33,774 bases of DNA from Sphingobacteriia bacterium RIFOXYC2_FULL_35_18. Its GTDB lineage: Bacteria > Bacteroidota > Bacteroidia > Chitinophagales > Chitinophagaceae. This document shows positions 8,153 through 16,729 of the stretch, one piece after another. Numbering within the stretch: position 1 is the first letter of the stretch; the number at the start of each line of letters is the position of its first letter. Under the pieces are notes generated by a model that was not told where the DNA came from, ran no database searches, and saw only the letters and a list, made by a program, of their open reading frames with translations. A program made the position numbers and the translations under genes. Location: the NCBI GenBank assembly GCA_001829005.1, contig MIAG01000012.1, forward strand, positions 1 through 33,774, written 5' to 3'.

Positions 8153-8905
8153 TTACAATGAATTCTGTGGTTTATTCAAGGAATTCATTGAACTATAATA
8201 ATCAAAAAATGTTTGAATGTTTGGTGAAAATTGATCAATTGAATGAAGCCTAAAACGAATTGAATAATTAATAGATTTCACATTTTGAATTGATTCTTTG
8301 AATGACAATTTTATATCAACAACTTTTCCTTTAAACTCATTATCCCATTTACTACTTAATCTAGCTAAATATAAATTTCGGGAACTGTCTACTTGAATAT
8401 TCACAGTTACGATTGTATTATTTACTTTAGATGGTTTAAATTGACTACTAAGTTCTTTCAGAAAATTTGTTGATGATTTTTCTTCTTTAAATACAGGATT
8501 TGAATCAGGGATTAATCCACTGAGTTCGAAATTATGTATCCAACTATCCTGAAGTAATGAATCAATATTTACAATCGATTGAGGCTGTGAAGAATAAAAA
8601 TTAAAAAATACACCTCTACTACTGTCTTTATGGTAGATTACATAGAGGTTACGTTTTTCTTCAAAAGCGAGCTTTTCATTCAAAGTATATGCATAAATTT
8701 TGGAGAATTGGAATAGTCTTATATCTCCTAAGAAATATTGATAAATAGTGTCAGCTGTGGTTTCAGAAATATTTTTTTTATTAAAGCCTTTTGGGTACTC
8801 ATTAATGAATTGGTAGGCATTAATTTTAGAAATCTTATTATTTTGACAATTACTAGAATTTGAAATAATGAAATTTACTAGAATTAAAAAATATGTACGT
8901 TTCAT
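8153..8905 (-). CDS. Secreted protein of unknown function
   Basis: 250 residues. The N-terminus (MKRTYFLILVNFIISNSSNC) is a signal sequence, possibly of lipoprotein type with Cys20, though the residues before it are not a classic lipobox. The rest is mixed alpha/beta with no motif I recognise. It starts 8 bases after the end of the broken gene at 8914-9537, so the two formed a small leftward operon. It ends 7 bp from the comM stop, directly at the island border. Open over its full length with no visible lesion, so probably expressed or only recently silenced. I cannot assign a function. Confidence 0.6.
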   Translation of the reverse strand: MKRTYFLILVNFIISNSSNCQNNKISKINAYQFINEYPKGFNKKNISETTADTIYQYFLGDIRLFQFSKIYAYTLNEKLAFEEKRNLYVIYHKDSSRGVFFNFYSSQPQSIVNIDSLLQDSWIHNFELSGLIPDSNPVFKEEKSSTNFLKELSSQFKPSKVNNTIVTVNIQVDSSRNLYLARLSSKWDNEFKGKVVDIKLSFKESIQNVKSINYSIRFRLHSIDQFSPNIQTFFDYYSSMNSLNKPQNSL

Positions 8906-8913
8906 TTTTTAAT

Positions 8914-9537
8914 TAATTATGTGCATTTAGATCTGTATTGTTTGTAACCAAAATAGGACTTCCAAATCTGTAACCAAAAACACAAGACATTGATGCTTTA
9001 AATTCGGCTTGGATACTTACAGAACATTTCCCTTGATCTCCACTATGAATCATTTGTATTTAGTTTAAATCTAACTCCAGAGTAATGAGCAATTCCATTA
9101 TATCTCACATAAAAACTATTCGATCCAAATTTTACAGAGCCAAACTTCCAAGACTTTGTGATTGCTTCTTCAATTTTTCCATCGTTTAGAATGGTTAATG
9201 CTCCGGGGATACCGTCAACAACCTCATTTACATACATTTCTTGAAAACTAGACAGTATATCATCTGCTTCTTCTTCTGAGTAGTTACAAGTAGATTGATT
9301 TAATGAAGTATTTTGACTATTCCCATTACCTCCACAATTCCCAGTTGAAAATATGTATTCTTCATATAATATTTCATTTGTATCCTCATCATAAACAATC
9401 CAATACCAATCAATACATTGGTTTTCTTCTGGATCAACTACTCTATTGGGTTCAATAATACTTAGCTCAGAACTGTTAGTTAGTTGATTTTGTGGTGTAT
9501 TTTTTTTATTTATCTTTTTTAATAATTTCTTTTTACA
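8914..9537 (-). pseudogene. Broken lipoprotein/secreted protein gene
   Basis: Read leftward from 9537, an open frame begins SCKKKLLKKINKKNTPQNQL, which looks like the residue after a lipobox plus a basic linker. The signal peptide is missing because a stop lies directly upstream. The frame continues through acidic, Trp/Tyr-rich sequence (CIDWYWIVYDEDT) to a stop at 9043. Coding then appears to resume in another frame from 9053 to 8914 (CSVSIQAEFKASMSC, then GYRFGSPILV). The likely lesions are therefore 5' truncation and one frameshift. An internal ATG at 9237 could start a 64-residue product, but nothing supports that as a gene. No family recognised. Confidence 0.5.
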
Positions 9538-9560
9538 AGATTAGCTGTTTATGTGTGCAT

Positions 9561-9586
9561 AAAAAACCGTCTTTTCACGGTTTTTT
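9561..9586. terminator. Bidirectional intrinsic terminator
   Basis: AAAAAACCGT, loop CTTTTC, ACGGTTTTTT: a perfect 10-base stem with a U-run on either strand. It lies just upstream of the broken lipoprotein gene and marks a module boundary. Confidence 0.75.
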
Positions 9587-9662
9587 ATTTAAACTATAAG
9601 GATGTAAAAAATTAGAGGAGAAGTGAAAAAAGGAAAAGACCTTATGAATAACGTGAGGGATC

Positions 9663-10052
9663 AATATATTACGTGTAATTATTGTTGCCACGTTTTCTTA
9701 TTATAACTATGACACTACTGACTTTTCAGGTGAGTGGGATTTCGAAGGCACAGATACAGATTTCAGCCTCACGATAATCCAGAATGGAACGGCCATATCT
9801 GGAACACATTGCTCTGTCCTTTACGGAGGGAAAAAGATTGATTGTTCCATTGACGAGTCCGACCCTCCTTCATTAACTGGCACAGCTTCAGATGATGATT
9901 CAGTCATAGTAATTTTTAAATCTACCGTTGCTGACAAGGTTGGGCAGGCAACAATCAAACGAATCAGTGCAACCCAAATTACATGGAACATCACGCAAGA
10001 ACCGGAAGGTGAGTATTTTATTCCCAAGTCTGCAACCCTTACCAAAAAGTAA
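9663..10052 (+). pseudogene. Remnant of a secreted beta-rich protein gene
   Basis: An open frame from about 9663 to the TAA at 10050-10052 encodes a clear protein domain (FSGEWDFEGTDTDFSLTIIQ, GTHCSVLYGGKKIDC, WNITQEPEGEYFIPKSATL). The pattern resembles short Bacteroidota lipoproteins of unknown function. No start codon is available: the stop at 9654-9656 is followed by a hydrophobic stretch, LRVIIVATFSYYNY, that looks like a decayed signal peptide and lipobox. Its end meets the Xre remnant on the other strand. Probably inactive. Confidence 0.5.
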
Positions 10053-10061
10053 TACATAGGG

Positions 10062-10272
10062 AGCAAACTGGTTGAGTATACGTGCTGCTTCTGCTTGATA
10101 CAGTCCCCATGTCCATTCGTTTCATTTTGATATGTTCACCAAGTGTAGCTGGTTGATCTGGATAGTCTTGTGGGGTGGGTTTTGGTACTGATTTGGCATA
10201 CGTATAAAAGGGCAACACAACTGTGTCCTTACTACAAAATATCAAATACAAAAAAATGCATAATTTCCCCAC
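10062..10272 (-). pseudogene. Xre-type HTH regulator remnant, copy 1
   Basis: On the minus strand, FCSKDTVVLPFYTYAKS leads into KPTPQDYPDQPATLGEHIK and KMKRMDMG, the start of a short Xre-family regulator common in Bacteroidota. After MDMG one base must be skipped to continue LYQAEAARILNQ, so there is a frameshift. The gene then stops resembling the family at about 10062, where the neighbouring plus-strand remnant ends. Two further remnants of the family lie at 16262-16351 and 22870-23300. Confidence 0.55.
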
Positions 10273-10528
10273 CCCATTTTGGGGAAAAGCACCAGCTATT
10301 TATGAATAAATAATAAATTTATTATCAATACAATAAGAACCTATTATTAGAGTTTATGGACTAAATCTCATGTGAAAATTTGAAAAAAAGTTATATATTG
10401 TAATTGCTTCTCGGAAAATGCCCCATATTCTTAAACATGATTGAGCTTTTGTTTCAATATTAGCGGGAAAATTAGTGTTCCAAAGTCATAGTTGATATAA
10501 TTAAAGAACTAAAATCGTGCTTCGTCTT
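10273..10528 (+). promoter_or_regulatory. Upstream region of the ParB-methyltransferase operon, with a weak promoter candidate
   Basis: 256 A+T-rich bases without a gene. A possible Bacteroidota-type promoter is TTG at 10449-10451, 21 bases, then TAGTGTTC at 10473-10480. This matches the TTG/TAnnTTTG consensus only partly. Nothing else in this stretch stands out. Confidence 0.3.
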
Positions 10529-11905
10529 ATGAGGAAAAAACATATAGTCAATTATCAAGAAAAATGGAAAGAGCATAAGATTTCCATTAATGACTTGGTT
10601 TTGGACACTAAAAATGTTCGTCTTGGGACCGAATATAATTCTTCGGATGAAATCATTAATGATCTCTTTGTTAATGAAGACGCAATGCAAATTCTCGAAA
10701 ACATTGCTCAAAACGGATATTTTCCAGATGAACCACCTGTTGTAGTTAAGGAGCAAGGCAAGTTTGTTGTGTTAGAAGGTAATAGACGCGTTGTGTCCTT
10801 AAAAGCAATGATTGATCCAACCATGGCGCCCACAAGATATGCTAGTCGAATAACAAAATTGATGGAAGCTAAAATACCCATCGAGTATGTTATGGTTCAT
10901 ATCGCCACATCACGAAACGAGGCTATGGAGTACTTGGCAGCAAAACATACCAAAACAACGAGAAAACCGTGGTCTGCACTCCGCCGTGCTTATTTCTATT
11001 ATGCGCAAAAAGAAAGCGGCCAATCAGTAGAGGATTTGATGGAACGGTATCAGGGTGTTGATATACCAAGCTACATTAAAATGCACGAAATGCATAACGT
11101 AGCAATGTCACTCAAAAATATTTCAGAAGATATTCGAAAAAAGGTATCTAATAAAGGAATATTCAACATCACTACACTTGAAAGGTTCTACTCCGACAAA
11201 TATGTTCAAGAAAAAATAGGATTAGACTTTAATAAAAAAACTGGCGAAGCTATGATTCCTGCAACGCCAGATTTCGACAAAGTGTACTCACGCGTTGTTA
11301 CAGATATTGCCGCAGGAATCGCTACGTCACGAAAAGAACTCACAAAGGAAAATGACAGAAAAAAATACATAAACTCTGTTGTAACGGAAGTGTTGGAAGG
11401 GAAGGAGTTCAACAAAAAAGGAAAAAAATCAGCTTCCAGTTTTCGTCCAACTAAACCCGTTATAAGTAGCCAAAAAGGTTTAATACCAAAAATATATGAA
11501 GACACTTTAAATGCGCCTGGTGTTGGTCGAGTGTTGTGGGAATTGCAAAATATCGACTATGCAAAATTCCCCAACGCTACTGCTGATCTACTAAGAACTT
11601 TTCTTGAAATAACATTAAAAAAATATTTACAAGAAATAGGAAGTATGCCAATACGGAAAGGTGGACAATTTATCTTTCTAAAAAACGTATTAGATAAAAT
11701 GAAGGCTGATTTACAAAGAGATATGAACCCTCAATTAGTTCAGGTTATCACCGAGATTGAGAACAACAAATGGTATTTGGATAGTATCAATCATAACCCT
11801 GATGTATTTGCCGTTGAAGGAAGAGTTAAAGACGCTTGGGATCAGGTATTACCTTTGATAAAATTCGTTTTCGATGATTACAGAAAAAGAACAGCTACCT
11901 CATAA
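10529..11905 (+). CDS. ParB/Srx-superfamily protein A
   Basis: 458 residues from the ATG at 10529; an in-frame GTG at 10517 would add four. A ParB/sulfiredoxin-like domain occupies about 20-150: NVRLG, PPVVVKEQGKFVVLEGNRR, with GNRR at 84-87 in place of ParB's nucleotide-binding GERR, then a conserved KHT...W...R segment at about 142-158. After a helical middle part comes a helical C-terminal domain (about 320-458) ending LPLIKFVFDD. The gene at 12783-14159 has the same layout, including the ending LPLVEFMLDT. No classical ParB HTH or parA partner is present, so plasmid or chromosome partitioning is unlikely. First gene of a four-gene operon with an adenine methyltransferase. Superfamily call good, function unknown. 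Confidence 0.8.
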   Translation: MRKKHIVNYQEKWKEHKISINDLVLDTKNVRLGTEYNSSDEIINDLFVNEDAMQILENIAQNGYFPDEPPVVVKEQGKFVVLEGNRRVVSLKAMIDPTMAPTRYASRITKLMEAKIPIEYVMVHIATSRNEAMEYLAAKHTKTTRKPWSALRRAYFYYAQKESGQSVEDLMERYQGVDIPSYIKMHEMHNVAMSLKNISEDIRKKVSNKGIFNITTLERFYSDKYVQEKIGLDFNKKTGEAMIPATPDFDKVYSRVVTDIAAGIATSRKELTKENDRKKYINSVVTEVLEGKEFNKKGKKSASSFRPTKPVISSQKGLIPKIYEDTLNAPGVGRVLWELQNIDYAKFPNATADLLRTFLEITLKKYLQEIGSMPIRKGGQFIFLKNVLDKMKADLQRDMNPQLVQVITEIENNKWYLDSINHNPDVFAVEGRVKDAWDQVLPLIKFVFDDYRKRTATS

Positions 11906-11912
11906 AAACAAT

Positions 11913-12773
11913 ATGAAATTCTATTCGCCATTAAGATACCCCGGAGGAAAAAACAAGTTAGCAAAATTTGTTGCGTTAGTCTGCGAGAAGAATAACATTA
12001 GTGGGCATTATATCGAGCCATACGCTGGCGGATCTTCCGTTGCGTTACATCTCCTTATTAATGGGTATGTCAAAGAGATTACCATCAATGATTTTGATCG
12101 ATCAATTTATGCGTTTTGGCATTCAATATTGAATGAGACTAACACCTTCTGTAAAATGATTAGAGATGCGGAGATCACTATAAAAAACTGGAACTCGCAA
12201 AAAGTGATTCAGCAAAATAAAGTGACTGCCAGTCTTATAGAATTAGGATTTTCTACCTTTTTTCTTAATAGAACAAATAGATCAGGGATTATTAACGGAG
12301 GAGTTATTGGCGGTGTAGAACAAAATGGAAATTACAAAATTGATTGCCGCTTTAATAAAGAGGAGTTGATCGAAAGAATACGATTTATTGCTATCCATAA
12401 GAAAAATATCCATTTACACAATTTAGATGCTGTAGAGTTGATTGATATAATCAAAAAACAGACGAGAAGTAAAAATGTAATTTACTACTTCGATCCGCCA
12501 TACTTTTTGAAAGGACAGTCACTCTATATGAATTCATATGAACCAAACGATCATAAAAAGGTGAGCGAAAAAATAAAAGCTATTAAAAACGCACGATGGA
12601 TCGTTTCCTACGATAACGTACCTCAAATTCAGTCTCTCTACAAAGACATAAACGTTCAAAAGAAAAACTACACCTTCATTCATACTGCATATCAACCAAG
12701 AGAAGGAAAAGAAGTACTATTTTTCAGCAAGGGCTTGATTATCCCCGCCGTTGCACATCCAACACGCATTTAA
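11913..12773 (+). CDS. D12-class (Dam-type) adenine-N6 DNA methyltransferase
   Basis: 286 residues. It opens with MKFYSPLRYPGGKNKLAKF, typical of the class, then EPYAGGSSVAL (SAM-binding motif I), INDFD, and the catalytic DPPY at 194-197. Members transfer a methyl group from SAM to N6 of adenine in a short DNA site. The frame is open upstream to 11874 inside the previous gene, but the ATG at 11913 fits the family start and lies 7 bases after that gene's stop. No restriction endonuclease is beside it: the neighbours are two ParB/Srx-like proteins. Either it is an orphan methyltransferase or the ParB-like proteins supply the effector. Target site cannot be read from the sequence. Confidence 0.88.
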   Translation: MKFYSPLRYPGGKNKLAKFVALVCEKNNISGHYIEPYAGGSSVALHLLINGYVKEITINDFDRSIYAFWHSILNETNTFCKMIRDAEITIKNWNSQKVIQQNKVTASLIELGFSTFFLNRTNRSGIINGGVIGGVEQNGNYKIDCRFNKEELIERIRFIAIHKKNIHLHNLDAVELIDIIKKQTRSKNVIYYFDPPYFLKGQSLYMNSYEPNDHKKVSEKIKAIKNARWIVSYDNVPQIQSLYKDINVQKKNYTFIHTAYQPREGKEVLFFSKGLIIPAVAHPTRI

Positions 12774-12782
12774 AAAAAGCTT

Positions 12783-14159
12783 ATGCCAAAAAAAATAACA
12801 TTCGTAAACCCAACCGACTTAACCTTAGACATCGATAACCCTCGATTTGGAGAACTTTATACTGGTAGCCATAAAGAAGGTGATTTAATAGAGTATTTGT
12901 TATTCAATGAATCCGCAGCATCATTGGTGGATCGGTTAAGCGTAACAAAAGAATTTTATGTAGATAAACCTTTGCTTGTTTTAGAGGACGGTAAAAAGTT
13001 GATAGTTAAAGATGGAAATAGGCGTTGTGCAGCAGTGAAGGCTTTAGAAGATCCAAAAAAATACGGTCTTACAACTCTACCTCATAAGTTTACCCAATTA
13101 CCCGCTGTTATATATAAGAGTAAATTGGAAATAGAAAATAGAATAATTGAAGAACATACAAACAGTATGTTTAGGGAATGGGATAGAATGGCAAAAGCCA
13201 TCGAGGTTTATAGACAATATCAATCAGGCTCTTCCATTCAATCAATGGAAGAGATAGATAGTAAACCATCTGACTTAGTTAAGTTAGCGAGCTTTTACTA
13301 TGAAGCCGTAAAAATTAGTGGTGACGATTTAAAAAAGTTATTAAGAAAGGGGCGTGGAAATACTGGTGGGAAAACAACAATATTTGAACGTCTATTTAAG
13401 TATGCGAGCCTTTGCGGATACCGTTTTAAAAAGAAACCTGAATATATTATTGAGATAACAGATAAAAAAAGGTTTACGGCTTATATAAAAAGCGTTGTTG
13501 CATATTTGACGAAAAATCCATTAACAACATATAGGGAAGTTGACGATAAAGATGAAATTTTTTTTAAAGCCATTGGTTTGCCAACAACGCCAGCAAGTGG
13601 TTCAACACCTCCAGCAGGAAATCCTCCAGCATCGCCACCCCGTACTCCAAAAGGATCAACTCCGCCCCCAGCGACTGCAACACCAAAACATAAAAACAAA
13701 GCGCAACTTAAACCTCAATATAACAGAACTATTCCAGGCCCTTTAAAGAAAATTATTGACGAGTGCTACGATTTAAACGAACAAACGTTTACAAACTCGA
13801 AAATAGCTATGAGCAGAGTTGTATTTGAATGTTGTTTAAAATATATAATTGAAGAAACAAAACATAACAATATCCTCTTAAAAGACAAACCATATTTCTC
13901 GAGTGCTTTTCAACCAGGCAAATGGACAAATTTCACAACACTTAAAAGTCTATTTCAAGACCTCGTTAAGAATAAAGGCAAAAAGCAAGCATTTAAACAA
14001 TTTGATCTTGAAACACCGCATCAAATTATTCACAACTACAATATTGCAGGACTTATCCGAGATGCGAGAACACTTGGTGACAACTTGTTGCCATTAGTAG
14101 AATTTATGCTCGATACGGAAGCTAATTTATTAGGCAGCCTTGATAATTCAAAACTGTAA
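12783..14159 (+). CDS. ParB/Srx-superfamily protein B
   Basis: 458 residues. The N-terminal ParB/Srx-like domain (about 5-140) contains DIDNPRFGEL, KKLIVKDGNRRCAAVKAL with GNRR at 78-81, and EEHTNSMFREWDRMAKA, which corresponds to the KHT...W...R block of protein A. A Pro/Thr/Ala-rich linker (about 265-305) separates it from a helical C-terminal domain ending LPLVEFMLDT. The shared domain order, size and chain ending with protein A point to an old duplication or a hetero-oligomeric pair, but overall sequence similarity is low. It begins 9 bases after the methyltransferase stop. Function unknown; acting with the methyltransferase is inferred from the operon. Confidence 0.78.
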   Translation: MPKKITFVNPTDLTLDIDNPRFGELYTGSHKEGDLIEYLLFNESAASLVDRLSVTKEFYVDKPLLVLEDGKKLIVKDGNRRCAAVKALEDPKKYGLTTLPHKFTQLPAVIYKSKLEIENRIIEEHTNSMFREWDRMAKAIEVYRQYQSGSSIQSMEEIDSKPSDLVKLASFYYEAVKISGDDLKKLLRKGRGNTGGKTTIFERLFKYASLCGYRFKKKPEYIIEITDKKRFTAYIKSVVAYLTKNPLTTYREVDDKDEIFFKAIGLPTTPASGSTPPAGNPPASPPRTPKGSTPPPATATPKHKNKAQLKPQYNRTIPGPLKKIIDECYDLNEQTFTNSKIAMSRVVFECCLKYIIEETKHNNILLKDKPYFSSAFQPGKWTNFTTLKSLFQDLVKNKGKKQAFKQFDLETPHQIIHNYNIAGLIRDARTLGDNLLPLVEFMLDTEANLLGSLDNSKL

Positions 14160-14169
14160 ATAAATCTCT

Positions 14170-14607
14170 ATGTACTATTTTGCTTATGGCTCCAACATGT
14201 TACGAAGTAGACTTGAAAAAAGGGTGGGTACAGTAGATGATTTAGGAAACGCAATGTTGTCTGGTCATAAAATTTTCTTCAATAAAATTAGCTCTACTGA
14301 TGGGACCGGTAAGGCAAATATTATTTCTTATGAAGAGGAAAATGTAATGGGTGTAGTTTATTCTTTGACTGCAGAGCAAATAGACATTCTTGATAAAAGT
14401 GAAGGCGGTTACAATCGAATTACAATTCTTGTTATGTTAAATAACAATCTTGTAGAAATGGAAACTTACATAGCAAAAGCAAATCGAATCAATAATGAAC
14501 TTCTGCCAACAAAAGAGTATCGGCAGTATTTAATTGATGGTGCAAGCGAGCATGTATTCCCACAAGACTATATTGAGATGTTCAACACCCATGAAACAAG
14601 TGACTAA
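14170..14607 (+). CDS. Gamma-glutamylcyclotransferase-like (AIG2/GGCT fold) protein
   Basis: 145 residues covering one GGCT-like domain. The substrate loop YFAYGSNM is at residues 3-10, and the catalytic Glu is E78 in LDKSEGGY. The family cyclises gamma-glutamyl groups to 5-oxoproline, or releases them from gamma-glutamylamines. It starts 10 bases after protein B and closes the operon. GGCT-like genes turn up in accessory regions and phages without a clear role, so its part here (metabolite signal, side-chain removal, or passenger) is open. Fold and active site firm, role unknown. Confidence 0.82.
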   Translation: MYYFAYGSNMLRSRLEKRVGTVDDLGNAMLSGHKIFFNKISSTDGTGKANIISYEEENVMGVVYSLTAEQIDILDKSEGGYNRITILVMLNNNLVEMETYIAKANRINNELLPTKEYRQYLIDGASEHVFPQDYIEMFNTHETSD

Positions 14608-14622
14608 CTGGAAACTTGTGAA

Positions 14623-15907
14623 TTACCAATCGTTTTTATCCTTATTCTTGCAATCCTCTTGAAGCGAGGTTCGAACATTGTCTAACGTCTTCCGCAACTC
14701 GAGACAAACGGATGCAAAAACATCTGTTTGGTTTTTATCTGCAAGCGTACTTTTGAGTTCGAAGTGCTTATTTATAGCCTTTGCCTTATGTATTATAAAT
14801 AAGCTTCAAAACGAGTTTAGGGCTAATAATTAAAAGCTTTTCCTCATCCCATTGGAGTTTCGATGTAAAACGCCCCAGAACGGCTCTTTGTGAGTCAATA
14901 GACCCGTCATTGAGGACATAGATTAGTTCCGCGCCAAGTGAAACCATTTCACATGCTTTATCAAGCCATTTATTGGTTTCTTCGTTTGAAGCCTCAATTG
15001 ATCCAATCTCAGTATTTATGTCTTTAACATCAGAGAGGTACTCTTCTTCTGTAAAAAGACCATTGCAAGCATATCCCTATACTTTGCTTTTTTGGTTTCC
15101 AGTTCCTTTCTTCGTTTTAATCGATTTTCAAAGACTGATCTTTTATCCGCTTTTTCTTGATCTGTTATTTCCTGAAAATGGTTTATGCACCATCCAAAAA
15201 AATCTTGACTTAAAAGTAAATTGCCCGTTACGTAGTCTATTAGAGCTTTTGTTATTTCTTTTTCAGAAATATATTTATACGGTTTCCCGCTTGATGCTTT
15301 TGTTAAATTTCGATAATAGACATAATATCGATATGTAGTTTTTTTTTTAATTTATCAAATACATCTTGGGCAATTTGTCCTATTCAAAAAAGAAAATTTC
15401 TTACCACAATCGCACGTTAGGTGCATTTTAACATCAGCTCCTACGAGTTCTTGGTAAGGTGATTTTATATGCCCACGATAAAGAACATCATGTTCTTGAG
15501 TTTTAGGAGCATCTTTGTCGCCAAGCATTCTTAGTATTTTTTGGTGTTCACCTTCACTAATAGCGCGCGGTAAATCAGTAGCTAATTCATACTTGACTCC
15601 TTGTACATAAAAAACACCTGCGTATATCGGATCACGCAATAGACGGTAGACAGCAGCACGGGAAACAAGTCTACCACCGCTTGCTTTACGTTTTTGCGTA
15701 GTTAGTTTTGCGGTGTGCGCAGCCCATTCATAAATATCACCGCCAGAATAGTTTCCCGTCAGATTCATTTTATTTACTAAAGGAAATCTATTTTTGTCTA
15801 CTATTCATTTTCGTTTACCCTTTTCGCCATTTTGGTCATTAATAAACCCCATGCAAGCAAGGCTTGTTGGGTATCCACTTTTTGCTTTCTTCTCTTGTCC
15901 TCTTTTT
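14623..15907 (-). pseudogene. Large serine recombinase, broken, lacking the catalytic domain
   Basis: Read leftward from 15907: SGYPTSLACMGFINDQNGEK, an in-frame TGA, then a recombinase domain (GGRLVSRAAVYRLLRDPIYA), a zinc ribbon (CDCGKKF, NCPRCI) and a stop at 15355. The next frame gives KYISEKEITKALIDYVTGNL and a coiled-coil part. A further shift gives LFTEEEYLSDVKDINTEIGS and the typical C-terminal block down to 14786, and a last shift carries to 14623. So there is one nonsense codon and about three frameshifts. The N-terminal resolvase domain with its catalytic Ser is absent; a different remnant begins at 15908. This is the probable former integrase of the island or of a nested element. 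Confidence 0.72.
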
Positions 15908-16177
15908 ACATTTCCAGATAATCAAGTATTATTTAATGCCAATGGCACCTATGAAGTCAATGAAAGTGCAACGAGGCAATCGCCATGAAATCCCTTTATC
16001 ATAGAAACAGGTGCATGGCGGTTTGCACAAAACGAAACACTTATTATTATTACACCTACAGGGTCAACGCGCAGAGACGGAACAATCGAAACCCTGAATA
16101 CAACAACCTTTTCACATTCATTTACTGGTATAAATAGCAGTGGGACGTATACGATCAAGGAGAACTATAGGCATTGA
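15908..16177 (+). pseudogene. Lipocalin-like secreted protein remnant
   Basis: The frame reads FPDNQVLFNANGTYEVNESA, then an in-frame TGA near 15986, then IIETGAWRFAQNETLII, TPTGSTRRDGTIETL and FTGINSSGTYTIKEN before the stop. The FxxNGTY and GxWxF...L spacing resembles small lipocalin-like domains. The 5' end is lost at the junction with the recombinase remnant. A weak hairpin with a T-run at about 16198-16230 may be its old terminator. Confidence 0.45.
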
Positions 16178-16261
16178 TTGAAGGCTTAGTATCACACCCG
16201 ATACGCTGTTCGTTTGATCGGCGTTTTTTGTGTTCGTTAATTCAGCATTACTGTTTCCCTC

Positions 16262-16351
16262 TCAAGAATGAGAGGTATTAATAATCAAGAACCTTTTATG
16301 TCGCTCCCAATTTGCAACCGTTCCCTCATCCATCCTTAGCATCTTAGCGAG
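16262..16351 (-). pseudogene. Xre-type HTH regulator remnant, copy 2
   Basis: Thirty minus-strand codons give LAKMLRMDEGTVANWERHKR and a short tail, matching the second HTH of the Xre remnant at 22870-23300 (LAKALSVVEGTVANWERNKR). A stop directly precedes it and nothing else of the gene remains. The 21 bases at 16304-16324 are nearly identical to 22936-22956. Confidence 0.5.
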
Positions 16352-16451
16352 CTAAATGTTAGAGAAGGCAATAGGTTCATTATAATTTAATATGCCACCT
16401 GTACTTTTAGAACTCATACAGCAGTTTTTATTAAATAAGATTAAAAAGGTG

Positions 16452-16493
16452 CTTCCGTTAAAAAACGGAGGCTTGTAGTGATAACACTACAAA
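16452..16493 (+). ncRNA. Tandem abutting hairpins, possible structured RNA or terminator
   Basis: Hairpin 1 (16452-16473): GCTTCCGTT, loop AAAA, AACGGAGGC, nine pairs including one G-U. Hairpin 2 starts at the next base (16474-16493): TTGTAGTG, loop ATAA, CACTACAA, eight perfect pairs. The two stems could stack. An A-run, not a T-run, follows on the plus strand; on the minus strand hairpin 1 comes last and is followed by CACCTTTTTAAT, which could make it a leftward terminator. Confidence 0.4.
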
Positions 16494-16729
16494 AAATATT
16501 TAATACTCAACATGAAAAAAGAATCTAAAAAAGTAATTATATTCATATTATACAAGTTTAAAGCAATTCCAATAAAACTAGTATAAGAATCAAATAAACG
16601 ATCACAGCCCAAGTAACTTACTTTATTTGAATAACCATTAGTCTTTATGCCTATTATATTATAAGTTATTGGGTTTTTTAAATTGGTTAATTCCCTATTA
16701 TACAGTAAAACTTAAATTCTTTTAATGCT

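Larger units (their letters stand above)
16178..16729. other. Gene-poor stretch with Xre remnant and hairpins
   Basis: 552 bases with no intact gene. It holds a possible terminator-like CCGAT/ATCGG hairpin followed by a T-run (about 16198-16230), an inverted repeat CCTCTCA-AGAA-TGAGAGG (16258-16275), an Xre remnant, and the tandem hairpin at 16452-16493. The last 230 bases are A+T-rich and should contain the promoter of the HTH/outer-membrane operon, but I see no clear element. Confidence 0.5.

Noticed and set aside
11874..11912. Upstream in-frame ATG for the methyltransferase, overlapping the previous gene
   Set aside because: The family start (MKFYSPLRYPGGK) is at 11913 with normal 7-base operon spacing; the 13 extra residues overlap the end of ParB-like protein A and do not look like the family.
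13481..13699. Open frame on the minus strand rich in Gly/Val/Pro
   Set aside because: It is the antisense of the Pro-rich linker of ParB-like protein B and has no features of its own.
10529..14159. ParA/ParB partition locus of a plasmid
   Set aside because: No parA, no ParB HTH domain and no origin or iterons; two ParB/Srx proteins with a methyltransferase do not fit partitioning.
14973..15338. 121-codon plus-strand frame rich in Leu/Phe
   Set aside because: Antisense of the coiled-coil part of the serine recombinase remnant, whose minus-strand reading has clear family motifs.
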